Below are positions 22,004 to 31,891 of a stretch of 64,000 nucleotides of DNA, piece after piece. The DNA is taken from assembly GCA_003280025.1 (NCBI GenBank), contig QCGD01000009.1, positions 19,644 through 83,643 on the forward strand. The letters are read 5' to 3'. Every line of letters begins with the position of its first letter. Position 1 is the stretch's first letter. The position numbers and the translations under genes were made by a program. This DNA is from Prochlorococcus sp. AG-363-P06. GTDB taxonomy: Bacteria > Cyanobacteriota > Cyanobacteriia > PCC-6307 > Cyanobiaceae. The notes under the pieces are model-generated. The model saw nothing but the letters and a program-made list of their open reading frames with translations. It did no database searches and was not told the origin of the DNA.

Positions 22004-23683
22004 TTACGCAGCAGCCCTATCTAGAAGTATCGAAGCGTAATCATTTGCCTCTCCAAAGCCTCCTCCAATCAATTCTATTAATTCACCCTGCCTGTCTTTC
22101 TTTGTCATTAGTTTTGAAATAGAAGTATAAGTTAATCCATTGATTACCTTTTTCTTTACTTTGAAATGGGCTTTGGCAGCAGCAGCTAAAAAAGGCTGGT
22201 GAGTAATACATAAAATCTGTTGTTCTTTTGAAATTGATTTTATTAGTTCTACTAATGAAAATAATGACTTACCACTTAAACCACTATCAATCTCATCTAA
22301 GAAAAAAGAATTAGCTTTTTTAGAGATACTTGATTTAATAGCTAATAAAAATCTAGACATTTCTCCACCAGAAATGACTTTAGAAAGGGGGGCTAGTTTT
22401 TGATCAGGATTTGCAGAAAACAAAAAGTTTATATTTTCAGTGCCATCACTTGAAGGATTGATCTTTTCAAATTCAATAGAAAACTTTGCATTTCCCAAAC
22501 CTAAACTATTCAATATACACATAACTGAATCCTGCAATCTACTAGCAATTTGTCTTCTTTCTTCAGACTGGAAAACAAAAAGAGAATTTAAATTAATCTC
22601 TAAGTTATTTATTTGATTTTCCAATTTATCAATTTCCTCTTCATAAACATTACTCGATAAATAAGTCTTTAAATGATCTCGCTTTTCAATTAATTGAGGC
22701 AATTCTAGAGAAAACGTTCTTTCTAAGTTTTTTAAAAAAAATAATCTTTTTTGAATATCTTCAAGACTAACTTCACTACTTTCCTCTTGTTGGATATATG
22801 AATTAAGTTCAAAAATTAAATTTTCTACATAATCCTGAATAATAAATAATTTTTCTTTAAATTCATTTATTTTCAAATCAAATTCTGCAGATTTATTAAT
22901 ATCTTTTATTGACTGATCAATCAAAACTGCTACTGATGGTTCATCATCCCTAAAGTTATTTAAATACTTTAAAGTTCGTTGAATTGAATTATTGATTGAA
23001 AGACTATTGGCAAGCTTTTTTTCTTGTGATTCTAATTCTAAAATTTCATCAACAGCTGATAAATTTGCTTCTTCTAAAAGATTAAACATCTCTTTAATTG
23101 CTAAATTATTTTCTTGTTGCTTCTTGCTTAATTCTATTTTCTCTAGCATTAACCGTTTTAAGGTCGTACATTTTTTCCATTCATCTTTAATATTAGCGTT
23201 CGTTTCTTTTAAGTCTTTTGAACCTAAGTCATCAATAATTAATCTTCTATATTCTTGTGAATCAAATAAAAAGCTGTCAGATTGGCCAGCAAAATCTATT
23301 AAAAAGCGTCCCAGCTCTTGTAAAAGTTTTTTATTTATTGAGAAATCATTAAGAGTATATTTAGATAGAACTTTATTATTTTTTTTTAAAGATTTTCTTT
23401 GAATAATTAATTCTGATAAATTGTCTTGAAAACCATTTTTAATTAACCAATTATTAATTTGCACAGAAGAAGAAAATTTGCACTCAATTAAACAATGATC
23501 TTTTCCTGGACGAATTAAGTGATTTAAAGGTATATTAGTTCCACCAAATAAAGCATTTAAAGAATCTAAAATCAGTGATTTTCCTGAACCTGAATCACCA
23601 GTAAGAACATTCAAACCTTTTTCGAAATTAATTTCTATAATTTCAATTAAGGCAACATTCTTTAATTTTAATTGTATTAACAT
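22004..23683 (-). CDS. recN: DNA repair protein RecN
   Basis: N-terminal ALIEIIEINFEKGLNVLTGDSGSGKSLILDSL; C-terminal VISGGEMSRFLLAIKS and FLDEIDSGLSG. Confidence 0.92.
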   Translation of the reverse strand: MLIQLKLKNVALIEIIEINFEKGLNVLTGDSGSGKSLILDSLNALFGGTNIPLNHLIRPGKDHCLIECKFSSSVQINNWLIKNGFQDNLSELIIQRKSLKKNNKVLSKYTLNDFSINKKLLQELGRFLIDFAGQSDSFLFDSQEYRRLIIDDLGSKDLKETNANIKDEWKKCTTLKRLMLEKIELSKKQQENNLAIKEMFNLLEEANLSAVDEILELESQEKKLANSLSINNSIQRTLKYLNNFRDDEPSVAVLIDQSIKDINKSAEFDLKINEFKEKLFIIQDYVENLIFELNSYIQQEESSEVSLEDIQKRLFFLKNLERTFSLELPQLIEKRDHLKTYLSSNVYEEEIDKLENQINNLEINLNSLFVFQSEERRQIASRLQDSVMCILNSLGLGNAKFSIEFEKINPSSDGTENINFLFSANPDQKLAPLSKVISGGEMSRFLLAIKSSISKKANSFFLDEIDSGLSGKSLFSLVELIKSISKEQQILCITHQPFLAAAAKAHFKVKKKVINGLTYTSISKLMTKKDRQGELIELIGGGFGEANDYASILLDRAAA

Positions 23684-23751
23684 GATAAATCTTCCATATA
23701 AAGAAATTAACTCCTTTTTTAAAAAAATAAAGGGTTTAAATAAATAAAGTT

Positions 23752-25608
23752 ATGAATGGAGATTTTACAGATTTTATTGAGGTTTCAGGACTACTAAAAT
23801 ATGATCCAGAAACAATTTCTAAAATTTACCAAAAGAATCCAAAAAGATTATTAAAAAGATTGTGGGAAACACTTATTCCTATATTTGCATATATTTTTTC
23901 TGTTGGATGGGATAAATTAACTGGACAATTAAAACAAGAAAGAAACGCAAGATTAAGAGCCAAACAGTTAACTGATTTATTAGTAGAATTAGGACCTGCA
24001 TTTGTTAAAGCGGGTCAAGCTTTATCTACTAGACCAGATATTATACCAGTAATTCTCTTAGAAGAATTATCCGAATTACAAGATCAATTACCAGGCTTTG
24101 ATGGAAACAAAGCAATGGAGCTAATTGAAGAGGATCTAAACTCAAAAATTGATGACATTTTTTTATCTATTGAAAAAGAACCAATTTCTGCTGCATCTTT
24201 GGGACAAGTTCACAAAGCTATTCTAAAAAACCAAGAAATTGTTGCTGTTAAAGTACAGAGACCTGGGTTAAGAGAACAAATAACTCTGGATCTATATATT
24301 GTTAGAAATATTGCGTATTGGTTAAAAAATAATATTGGATTGATAAGAAGTGATCTTGTGGCATTGATTGATGAACTAGGTAAAAGAGTTTTTGAAGAGA
24401 TGGATTACTTAAACGAGGCTGCAAATGCTGAAAAATTTAGAAATCTGCATAAGAATAATCAAATGATTGCCGTTCCAAAAATATACAAAGAAATAACATC
24501 AAGAAGAGTTTTAACAATGGAATGGATCGATGGAACAAAACTTACAAATTTAGAAGATGTTAAAAAATCAGGTATAGATCCAGACAAAATGATTGATATA
24601 GGAGTTCAGTGTAGTTTAGAGCAACTTTTAGAACATGGTTTTTTTCATGCTGACCCCCATCCAGGGAATTTATTAGCTTTGAAAGATGGCAGATTGTGCT
24701 ACTTAGATTTTGGAATGATGAGTGAAGTTTCTAGAGAGTCTAGATCTGGTTTAATCCAAGCAGTTGTTCATTTAGTAAATAAAAACTTTGATAAATTATC
24801 ACAAGACTTTGTAAAGCTTGGATTCTTATCGGAAGAAGTTAATCTTGAGCCAATCGTTCCTGCTTTTCAAGATGTATTTATAAATGCCGTAGAAGAAGGT
24901 GTTTCAAAAATGGATTTTAAAAGCGTAACTGATGATATGTCAGGAGTTATGTACAAATTCCCATTTAAATTACCACCATACTATGCACTGATAATTAGGT
25001 CATTACTAACTTTAGAAGGGATTGCTCTTAGTGTTGATCCAAACTTTAAAATATTAGGAGCAGCTTACCCATATTTTGCAAGAAGATTAATGGAGGATCC
25101 TGATCCGGAACTTAGAGAAAGTTTAAAAGAAATGCTGTTTGATAACAAAAAATTTAAATGGGACCGGCTAGAAGATCTTCTTTCAAATGCTGCAAAACAA
25201 ACAGATTTAGACTTAGAAAAACTTTTAGATGAAATAATAAATCTTCTATTTTCTCCTAAGGGAGGATTTCTCAGAAACGAAATAATTGAAAGTTTAACAA
25301 ATCAAATCGACTCAATTGCTTTCACTTTTTTAAAAAATTTCAACAACTTACTTCCAAAATCTATTAAATTAAATATTAATAGTGATAATAATAATTTAAA
25401 TGACTTAATAATATACATAGAACCATTTAAAAATTTCTTAGAAATTTTACAAAAAGTACCAGGATACTCTATGGATATTTTTCTGAAGAGAATTCCTAGA
25501 CTTATAAACGAACCTTACACAAAAGAAATGAGTTTTAAAATAGCGAAAAAAGTAACAGAAAAAGGAGTAGTAAGACTTGTAAAAATTGCTGCAGGTACAA
25601 ATATTTAA
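23752..25608 (+). CDS. ABC1/UbiB-family atypical kinase
   Basis: LGPAFVKAGQALSTRPDI, AAASLGQVHKA-type motif (SAASLGQVHKAIL), HGFFHADPHPGNLLALKDGRLCYLDFGMM. Confidence 0.93.
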   Translation: MNGDFTDFIEVSGLLKYDPETISKIYQKNPKRLLKRLWETLIPIFAYIFSVGWDKLTGQLKQERNARLRAKQLTDLLVELGPAFVKAGQALSTRPDIIPVILLEELSELQDQLPGFDGNKAMELIEEDLNSKIDDIFLSIEKEPISAASLGQVHKAILKNQEIVAVKVQRPGLREQITLDLYIVRNIAYWLKNNIGLIRSDLVALIDELGKRVFEEMDYLNEAANAEKFRNLHKNNQMIAVPKIYKEITSRRVLTMEWIDGTKLTNLEDVKKSGIDPDKMIDIGVQCSLEQLLEHGFFHADPHPGNLLALKDGRLCYLDFGMMSEVSRESRSGLIQAVVHLVNKNFDKLSQDFVKLGFLSEEVNLEPIVPAFQDVFINAVEEGVSKMDFKSVTDDMSGVMYKFPFKLPPYYALIIRSLLTLEGIALSVDPNFKILGAAYPYFARRLMEDPDPELRESLKEMLFDNKKFKWDRLEDLLSNAAKQTDLDLEKLLDEIINLLFSPKGGFLRNEIIESLTNQIDSIAFTFLKNFNNLLPKSIKLNINSDNNNLNDLIIYIEPFKNFLEILQKVPGYSMDIFLKRIPRLINEPYTKEMSFKIAKKVTEKGVVRLVKIAAGTNI

Positions 25609-25609
25609 A

Positions 25610-26182
25610 ATGAAATTTTATAAAAATTTAATTCCTAAAATCAGCTTAATTTTAATTAGTAATATATTTTTATTTAATACTCCAAAAGTTCAATCTGCTG
25701 AAAATATTAAAATAATTTATAGCATCTTTTCTAGAACAATTGAAGTAGATTCTTTAAAAAAATTTGCTAAAGAAGGTTATGCATCTGACAATTTAAGAAG
25801 AATTTTAAGAGCAACTGGATCTTCAGATGAAAAAATTAAATATACATTAAACAAACAATTTGAAGTTCCAATTACTATTGCAAGCAAGTTAGTTAATTCC
25901 GAGATAGGTAATGTCTTTTTAACAAGACTTTCATCAATAATTCATCCAACCAGAGCAAAAGATGAAAGAACTGGTAAGCTTGCTCTAAAAGCAAGCGTAA
26001 TACAAGGTTTAAACTTAGGCGATGAAAAGATAAATCTTCTTAATTTTTTTGATGCATATCCAACTAAAACTGTTATTTTAAATGTCAACGCTTTGAGCAA
26101 AGTTTTAAATAAAGTAGAATCAATTTCAGAATTATTAGACTTTTTCACAAATTCTCCTCTAGAAAAAATTAAAACAAATTAA
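25610..26182 (+). CDS. Secreted protein resembling the cyanobacterial DUF1400 domain, without attached hydrolase
   Basis: Signal-like N-terminus MKFYKNLIPKISLILISNIFLFNTPKVQS then ENIKIIYSIFSRTIEVDSLKKFAKEG. Confidence 0.55.
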   Translation: MKFYKNLIPKISLILISNIFLFNTPKVQSAENIKIIYSIFSRTIEVDSLKKFAKEGYASDNLRRILRATGSSDEKIKYTLNKQFEVPITIASKLVNSEIGNVFLTRLSSIIHPTRAKDERTGKLALKASVIQGLNLGDEKINLLNFFDAYPTKTVILNVNALSKVLNKVESISELLDFFTNSPLEKIKTN

Positions 26183-26188
26183 ACAATT

Positions 26189-27292
26189 ATGTTGTTAATA
26201 AATAAAATCAAAAACAAACTGCGTCTCTCATACAGAAAAAAAAGATGGCCTGGCTTAATTAATGCTTATAAAAATTATCTACCAGTTACATCGAATACTC
26301 CTATTATATCGCTAAATGAAGGCAATACTCCCTTAATACTGAGTAATTCAATTAGTCAATTAATTGGAAACGGAACAAAAGTTTATTTAAAATATGATGG
26401 CCTTAATCCTACGGGATCTTTCAAAGATCGAGGAATGACAATGGCAATTAGTAAAGCAAAAGAAGAAGGTAAACAAGCAGTTATTTGTGCTAGTACTGGA
26501 AACACTTCTGCTGCTGCTGCTGCTTATGCTTCTAGAGGTGGATTAAAGTCATATGTTTTAATCCCTGAAGGTTATGTTGCTCAAGGAAAGCTTGCTCAAG
26601 CTTTGATGTATGGAGCGGAAATAATATCTATAAAAGGTAATTTCGATAAAGCTTTAGAAATAGTAAGAGAATTATCTACAAAATATCCAATAGAACTTGT
26701 AAATTCTGTAAATCCATACCGAATACAAGGTCAAAAAACTGCAGCTTTTGAAATAATAGATGATCTAGGTCATGCACCTGATTGGATTTGTATTCCAATG
26801 GGAAATGCAGGTAATATAACTGCATATTGGTTAGGGTTTCAAGAATATTTAAAAATAAAAAGAAATTTAAAATTACCAATAATGATGGGTTTCCAATCTG
26901 AAGGTTCTGCACCATTAGTAAATAATATAATTGTTAAAAACCCAGAGACAATAGCAACCGCTATTAGAATTGGAAATCCCGTTAATAGAGAAAAAGCAAA
27001 AAAAGTTAAAAAAGAAAGTAAAGGTGACTTTCAATCTGTAACCGACGAAGAAATAATAAATGCTTATAAAATACTTGCTAAAGAAGGTGTTTTTTGTGAA
27101 CCTGCAAGTGCAGCATCAGTTGCAGGATTAATAAAAAATAAAAATAGAATAAAAAAAGAATCAACTATTGTTTGTGTTTTAACTGGAAATGGTTTAAAAG
27201 ATCCTGATTGTGCAATCAAAAATAATGATGCGATTTTTAGAAAAAATGTTGAGCCTTTGTTACAAGATATAAGCAAAATATTAGGATATTAG
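26189..27292 (+). CDS. thrC: Threonine synthase
   Basis: [65 protein letters not shown]. Confidence 0.96.
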   Translation: MLLINKIKNKLRLSYRKKRWPGLINAYKNYLPVTSNTPIISLNEGNTPLILSNSISQLIGNGTKVYLKYDGLNPTGSFKDRGMTMAISKAKEEGKQAVICASTGNTSAAAAAYASRGGLKSYVLIPEGYVAQGKLAQALMYGAEIISIKGNFDKALEIVRELSTKYPIELVNSVNPYRIQGQKTAAFEIIDDLGHAPDWICIPMGNAGNITAYWLGFQEYLKIKRNLKLPIMMGFQSEGSAPLVNNIIVKNPETIATAIRIGNPVNREKAKKVKKESKGDFQSVTDEEIINAYKILAKEGVFCEPASAASVAGLIKNKNRIKKESTIVCVLTGNGLKDPDCAIKNNDAIFRKNVEPLLQDISKILGY

Positions 27293-27630
27293 TAAAACAA
27301 AAAAATTAGTGTCTGTGGAAAGAGAGAAAAACTAAAATATAATTGTTGATAAACAGTTAAATAAAAATTAAAAATGTTAAATTATCTTTCTTAAATTTTA
27401 TAAATTAAAAAAAAATCCACATAAATAAATATCTTTCCACAGATAAAAATTTACTAAACTGATTTTCAGAAAGGGTTTTGATCCAAATTCCACAATTTCC
27501 ACAAAAACTACTACTACTATATTTTCTTAATTTTATAAATTTTATTAATAGAAACAAAGAAGAAAATAACTTATTGAATTTCATTTATTAAAAAAGTATA
27601 TTGTAGATATCAAAATAATAATCAAGCCTG
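27293..27630. other. oriC: Putative chromosomal replication origin (oriC)
   Basis: Intergenic AT-rich region directly upstream of dnaN with DnaA-box-like sequences at 27314-27321 (TGTGGAAA, reverse), 27414-27421 (AATCCACA), 27434-27441 (TTTCCACA), 27487-27494 (ATTCCACA), 27496-27503 (TTTCCACA). Confidence 0.8.
27386..27543. repeat. Pair of ~20-bp AT-rich direct repeats within putative oriC
   Basis: CTTTCTTAAATTTTATAAATT at 27386-27406 and TTTTCTTAATTTTATAAATTTT at 27522-27543. Confidence 0.6.
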
Positions 27631-28788
27631 ATGGAGATTGTTTGCAATCAAAATGAATTAAATAATGCTATTCAACTAGTAAGTAAAGCAGTTGCTTCAA
27701 GACCAACGCATCCTATTCTTGCAAATATACTTCTAACAGCTGATCAAGGAACTAATAAAATTAGTTTGACAGGATTCGATTTAAATTTAGGAATACAAAC
27801 TTCTTTTGATGCAAAAGTTAAAAATAGTGGAGCTATTACAATTCCTTCAAAACTGTTATCAGAAATTGTAAATAAATTACCAAGTGAAACTCCAGTTAAT
27901 TTGGAGGTTGATGAGAATTCAGATAATATTTTAATAAAAAGTGATACAGGTACATTTAATTTAAAAGGTATTCCATCTGATGATTATCCAAACTTACCAT
28001 TTGTTGAAAGTGGGACATCTTTAAATATTGATCCGAGTTCCTTTTTACAAGCTTTAAAATTGACAGTCTTTGCTAGTAGTAATGATGACTCAAAGCAACT
28101 ACTTACAGGTGTTAATTTCACATTTAAGCAAAAATATTTAGAATCTGCTTCAACAGATGGTCATAGATTAGCTGTAGTACTTATAGGTAATGAAGAAAAT
28201 ATTGAAGACAAAGATAATTCTTCTCTTAATGAAGATAACTTTTCTGTTACTATTCCAACTCGATCATTGAGGGAAATTGAAAAACTTTTAACTTTAAGAA
28301 GTAGTGAAAATTCAATCAAACTATTTTACGATAAAGGACAAGTAGTATTTATTTCTTCTAATCAAATAATTACAACTAGAACTCTAGAAGGAGATTATCC
28401 TAATTATTCTCAATTAATACCAGATGATTTTTCAAAACTATTTATTTTTAATACAAAAAAATTAACTGATGCTTTAGAAAGAATTGCTGTTTTAGCTGAT
28501 CAACAGAGTAGTGTTGTAAAGATTAAGTTGGATGAAAATAATTTGGCTCTTATAAGTGCTGATGCACAAGATATAGGAAGTGCTAATGAATCTATACCTG
28601 TTTCTTATTCTGGAGAAAAATTCGATATTGCATTTAATGTTAGATATCTGCTTGAAGGCTTAAAAGTTATTTCATCTCAAAATGTAGTATTAAAGTGTAA
28701 TCTCTCAACTACTCCAGCTGTTTTTGTTCCAGAAGATAATATTAATTCTTTTACTTATCTAGTTATGCCTGTTCAGGTACGTTCTTAA
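27631..28788 (+). CDS. dnaN: DNA polymerase III beta subunit (sliding clamp)
   Basis: MEIVCNQNELNNAIQLVSKAVASRPTHPILANILL ... STDGHRLAVV ... C-terminal TYLVMPVQVRS. Confidence 0.97.
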   Translation: MEIVCNQNELNNAIQLVSKAVASRPTHPILANILLTADQGTNKISLTGFDLNLGIQTSFDAKVKNSGAITIPSKLLSEIVNKLPSETPVNLEVDENSDNILIKSDTGTFNLKGIPSDDYPNLPFVESGTSLNIDPSSFLQALKLTVFASSNDDSKQLLTGVNFTFKQKYLESASTDGHRLAVVLIGNEENIEDKDNSSLNEDNFSVTIPTRSLREIEKLLTLRSSENSIKLFYDKGQVVFISSNQIITTRTLEGDYPNYSQLIPDDFSKLFIFNTKKLTDALERIAVLADQQSSVVKIKLDENNLALISADAQDIGSANESIPVSYSGEKFDIAFNVRYLLEGLKVISSQNVVLKCNLSTTPAVFVPEDNINSFTYLVMPVQVRS

Positions 28789-28789
28789 A

Positions 28790-29497
28790 TTGAAATTACC
28801 AAAAGAATTTTTATTAAGTGAATTATTAAATCGTAATGTTAAGGGAAATATGACCCTTAATTATGGAAATGGAGAAAATGTTTGGATGCATCCTCCAGTT
28901 CATAGAATTTTAGGATGGTACTCTCGTCCTTCTAATTTTGATTTAAAACGAAATGTTTGGAGATTAAACCAAATTAGTCAAATTATAGATAATGAAATTT
29001 ATGTAAAAGGTGAACCCGCTATTTCTGATTTGGCAACTTTGAATAGGTTTCCTACATTGATACAAGCTGGTTTGATAAATTCTAAGGGCTCAAAGATAGG
29101 ATTTATTGCAGATTTTTTATTTGATATGAAAACAGGAAATATTAAATATTATTTAGTTTCTAGATCTAATCCTAAAATTCCTGGTTCCAGTAGGTGGAAA
29201 TTAAATATTGATGATATTAATGATCAACAACCGGGATTAGTATTTTGTTCAAGTTCTGACTTAGATGATTTATTTTTAATAAAATCTAGTATTAAAAATG
29301 AATTTTTTAAAAAAGGGCAAAAAGTTATTGATAGGGTTAACGATATGAAAAATATTGCTTCAAATAAATTGGAGGATTGGCTTGAAGAAGATGAAGATAT
29401 TAACCAAAATTTAGATTTTAAAGAAAAAAGTTTTTATAATGATAAAAACAAAACAAGATCTTTTAGCGAGAAAAGAGAAGATGACCCCTGGATTTGA
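28790..29497 (+). CDS. PRC-barrel-like conserved cyanobacterial protein (TTG start)
   Basis: LINSKGSKIGFIADFLFDMKTGNIKYYLVSRSNP resembles a PRC-barrel; lies between dnaN and purL. Confidence 0.65.
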   Translation: MKLPKEFLLSELLNRNVKGNMTLNYGNGENVWMHPPVHRILGWYSRPSNFDLKRNVWRLNQISQIIDNEIYVKGEPAISDLATLNRFPTLIQAGLINSKGSKIGFIADFLFDMKTGNIKYYLVSRSNPKIPGSSRWKLNIDDINDQQPGLVFCSSSDLDDLFLIKSSIKNEFFKKGQKVIDRVNDMKNIASNKLEDWLEEDEDINQNLDFKEKSFYNDKNKTRSFSEKREDDPWI

Positions 29498-29500
29498 ATA

Positions 29501-31840
29501 ATGATAAATCATTTTAATCCTGATTCTTTTGATATAAGTGAAGCACTTAAATTTGAAAACTTAACAAAGGATGATTTTAAAGAAATTTGTAAAAGATTAG
29601 GAAGAGAGCCAAATAGAACTGAATTGGGAATGTTTGGAGTTATGTGGTCTGAACATTGTTGTTATAGAAACTCAAAACCTCTTCTAGCAAATTTTCCAAC
29701 TAAAGGGAAGAATGTTTTAGTTGGCCCTGGAGAAAATGCTGGTGTTATTGATGTTGGTAATAATCAAAAACTTGTGTTTAAAATTGAAAGTCATAATCAC
29801 CCATCTGCTATTGAGCCCTTTCAGGGAGCAGCAACTGGAGTTGGAGGTATATTAAGAGATATTTTTACAATGGGTGCAAGGCCAATAGCAGTTTTGAATT
29901 CATTGAGATTTGGTAATCTTGAAAAATCATCTAATGTTTCTTTACTTCGCGGTGTAGTATCAGGGATTTCTCACTATGGCAATTGCGTTGGTGTGCCAAC
30001 TGTTGGTGGAGAAATTGATTTTGATGATAGTTATTCTGGAAATCCTTTAGTAAATGTTATGGCTTTAGGACTTTTGGAGACTGAAGAAATTGTTTGCTCA
30101 GGAGCTAAAAAAGTTGGTTCGCCTGTGTTATATGTAGGAAATACAACAGGAAGAGATGGTGTTGGAGGTGCTAGTTTTGCTAGCTCAGAATTAACTACTA
30201 GTTCATTAGATAATAGACCTGCTGTTCAGGTGGGTGACCCATTTATTGAAAAAAGTCTTATTGAAGCATGTTTAGAAGCCTTTAAGACTGGAGATGTTAT
30301 AGCAGCCCAAGATATGGGGGCAGCGGGATTGACATGTAGTAGTGCAGAAATGGCTGCAAACGGTAGTTTAGGTATATCAATTGATTTGGATTTAGTTCCT
30401 GCTAGAGAGAATGATATGTCTGCTTACCAATATTTGTTATCTGAATCTCAAGAGAGAATGTTGCTTGTTGTCAAAAAAGATAAATTAAATCATCTTATTA
30501 AGCAATTTAAAAAGTGGGGCCTGTTTGCAAATGTGATTGGTGAAGTAATAAAAAATAAAGAGGTTGTCATTTCTCATAAGAGTAAGGTAGTTGCTCAAAT
30601 CCCTACTTCTGCTTTATCTGATGATACTCCTATTAATATTCATAAGGTAATGAATAATCCACCTAATTACTTGCTTAAGAAATGGGAATGGACAGAAAAT
30701 AATTTACCAAAAATATATGATAATAAAATTTTATCTATGAAGGAAAATAAGTATTTTTATTTTTCTCAAATTATTCTAAAACTTCTTTCTAATCCTTCAA
30801 TAGCATCAAAAAAATGGATATATAAACAATATGATTCTCAAGTCCAAGCAAATACAGTTTTTAAACCTGGAGAATCAGATGCAGCTGTAATAAGATTAAG
30901 ATCGCAAAGTGAAAAAAATAAAAATCAGATATTTTCTGGTGTTGCAGCCTCTGTAGATTGTAATAGTAGATGGGTTTCTCTTGATCCTTTTAGAGGAAGT
31001 ATTGCTGCAGTAGCTGAATCTGCTAGAAACGTGAGCTGTGTTGGGGCTGAACCAATTGCAATTACAAATAATTTAAATTTTCCATCTCCTGAAAACCAGA
31101 TAGGATACTGGCAGCTTGCATCTTCCTGTGAGGGTATTTCTCAGGCTTGTATTGCCCTAGGAACGCCTGTTACAGGTGGTAATGTTTCTCTATATAATGA
31201 ATCAAAAAATGAAAAAAATGAAATAACTCCTATTAATCCTACTCCAGTGATAGGTATGGTTGGAAAGATAGATAATATCGATCAAGCGATTAGTAGTGGA
31301 TGGAAAAATATTAATGATTCAATTTGGTTATTAGGTTCATATTCTTCTGAGTTGACATTATCAGCTAGTTCTTATTTGGAATATTTCCACGGAAAGATTT
31401 TAGGTAGGCCTCCAAAGATTGATTTGCAAGACGAAAAATACTGCCAGAGTTTTATGAGAAGATCAATTTTAGAAAATTTTGTTGTTTCTTCTCATGATAT
31501 AAGTGATGGAGGTTTAGCTGTTTCTTTATCAGAATGTTGTATTTTGTCTTCAAAAGGTGCAACAATAAACTTAGAAAGTGTTTCTGATCGTCTAGATAAT
31601 GTATTATTTTCTGAGGGTGGTTCAAGGATAGTTTTCTCAGTAAATAAAAATAAAGAATTAAATTGGTTAAATTATTTAAAGGAAATACAAATAGATTTTC
31701 CAAAAAGTGTTTATGTAAAAAAAATAGGTTTTGTCTCTAAAGAAAATCTAAAAATAAATTTTCAAAGTAAAGAAATTTGCAATATTAAGGTTGAGGAATT
31801 AACCGAAAAATTTAATAATAGTATTTCAAGTTACTTTTAA
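29501..31840 (+). CDS. purL: Phosphoribosylformylglycinamidine synthase subunit PurL
   Basis: MWSEHCCYRNSKPLL, FKIESHNHPSAIEPFQGAATGVGGI, SVDCNSRWVSLDPFRGS. Confidence 0.97.
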   Translation: MINHFNPDSFDISEALKFENLTKDDFKEICKRLGREPNRTELGMFGVMWSEHCCYRNSKPLLANFPTKGKNVLVGPGENAGVIDVGNNQKLVFKIESHNHPSAIEPFQGAATGVGGILRDIFTMGARPIAVLNSLRFGNLEKSSNVSLLRGVVSGISHYGNCVGVPTVGGEIDFDDSYSGNPLVNVMALGLLETEEIVCSGAKKVGSPVLYVGNTTGRDGVGGASFASSELTTSSLDNRPAVQVGDPFIEKSLIEACLEAFKTGDVIAAQDMGAAGLTCSSAEMAANGSLGISIDLDLVPARENDMSAYQYLLSESQERMLLVVKKDKLNHLIKQFKKWGLFANVIGEVIKNKEVVISHKSKVVAQIPTSALSDDTPINIHKVMNNPPNYLLKKWEWTENNLPKIYDNKILSMKENKYFYFSQIILKLLSNPSIASKKWIYKQYDSQVQANTVFKPGESDAAVIRLRSQSEKNKNQIFSGVAASVDCNSRWVSLDPFRGSIAAVAESARNVSCVGAEPIAITNNLNFPSPENQIGYWQLASSCEGISQACIALGTPVTGGNVSLYNESKNEKNEITPINPTPVIGMVGKIDNIDQAISSGWKNINDSIWLLGSYSSELTLSASSYLEYFHGKILGRPPKIDLQDEKYCQSFMRRSILENFVVSSHDISDGGLAVSLSECCILSSKGATINLESVSDRLDNVLFSEGGSRIVFSVNKNKELNWLNYLKEIQIDFPKSVYVKKIGFVSKENLKINFQSKEICNIKVEELTEKFNNSISSYF

Positions 31841-31891
31841 ATATTAATGAATAAATATTTTCCATTATCAGAACTATTGAGCAATTAAATT

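Noticed and set aside
22992-23402. 136-aa plus-strand ORF antisense to recN
   Set aside because: Longest of the antisense ORFs, but Ser/Phe/Lys-rich and consistent with chance opening in AT-rich antisense DNA.
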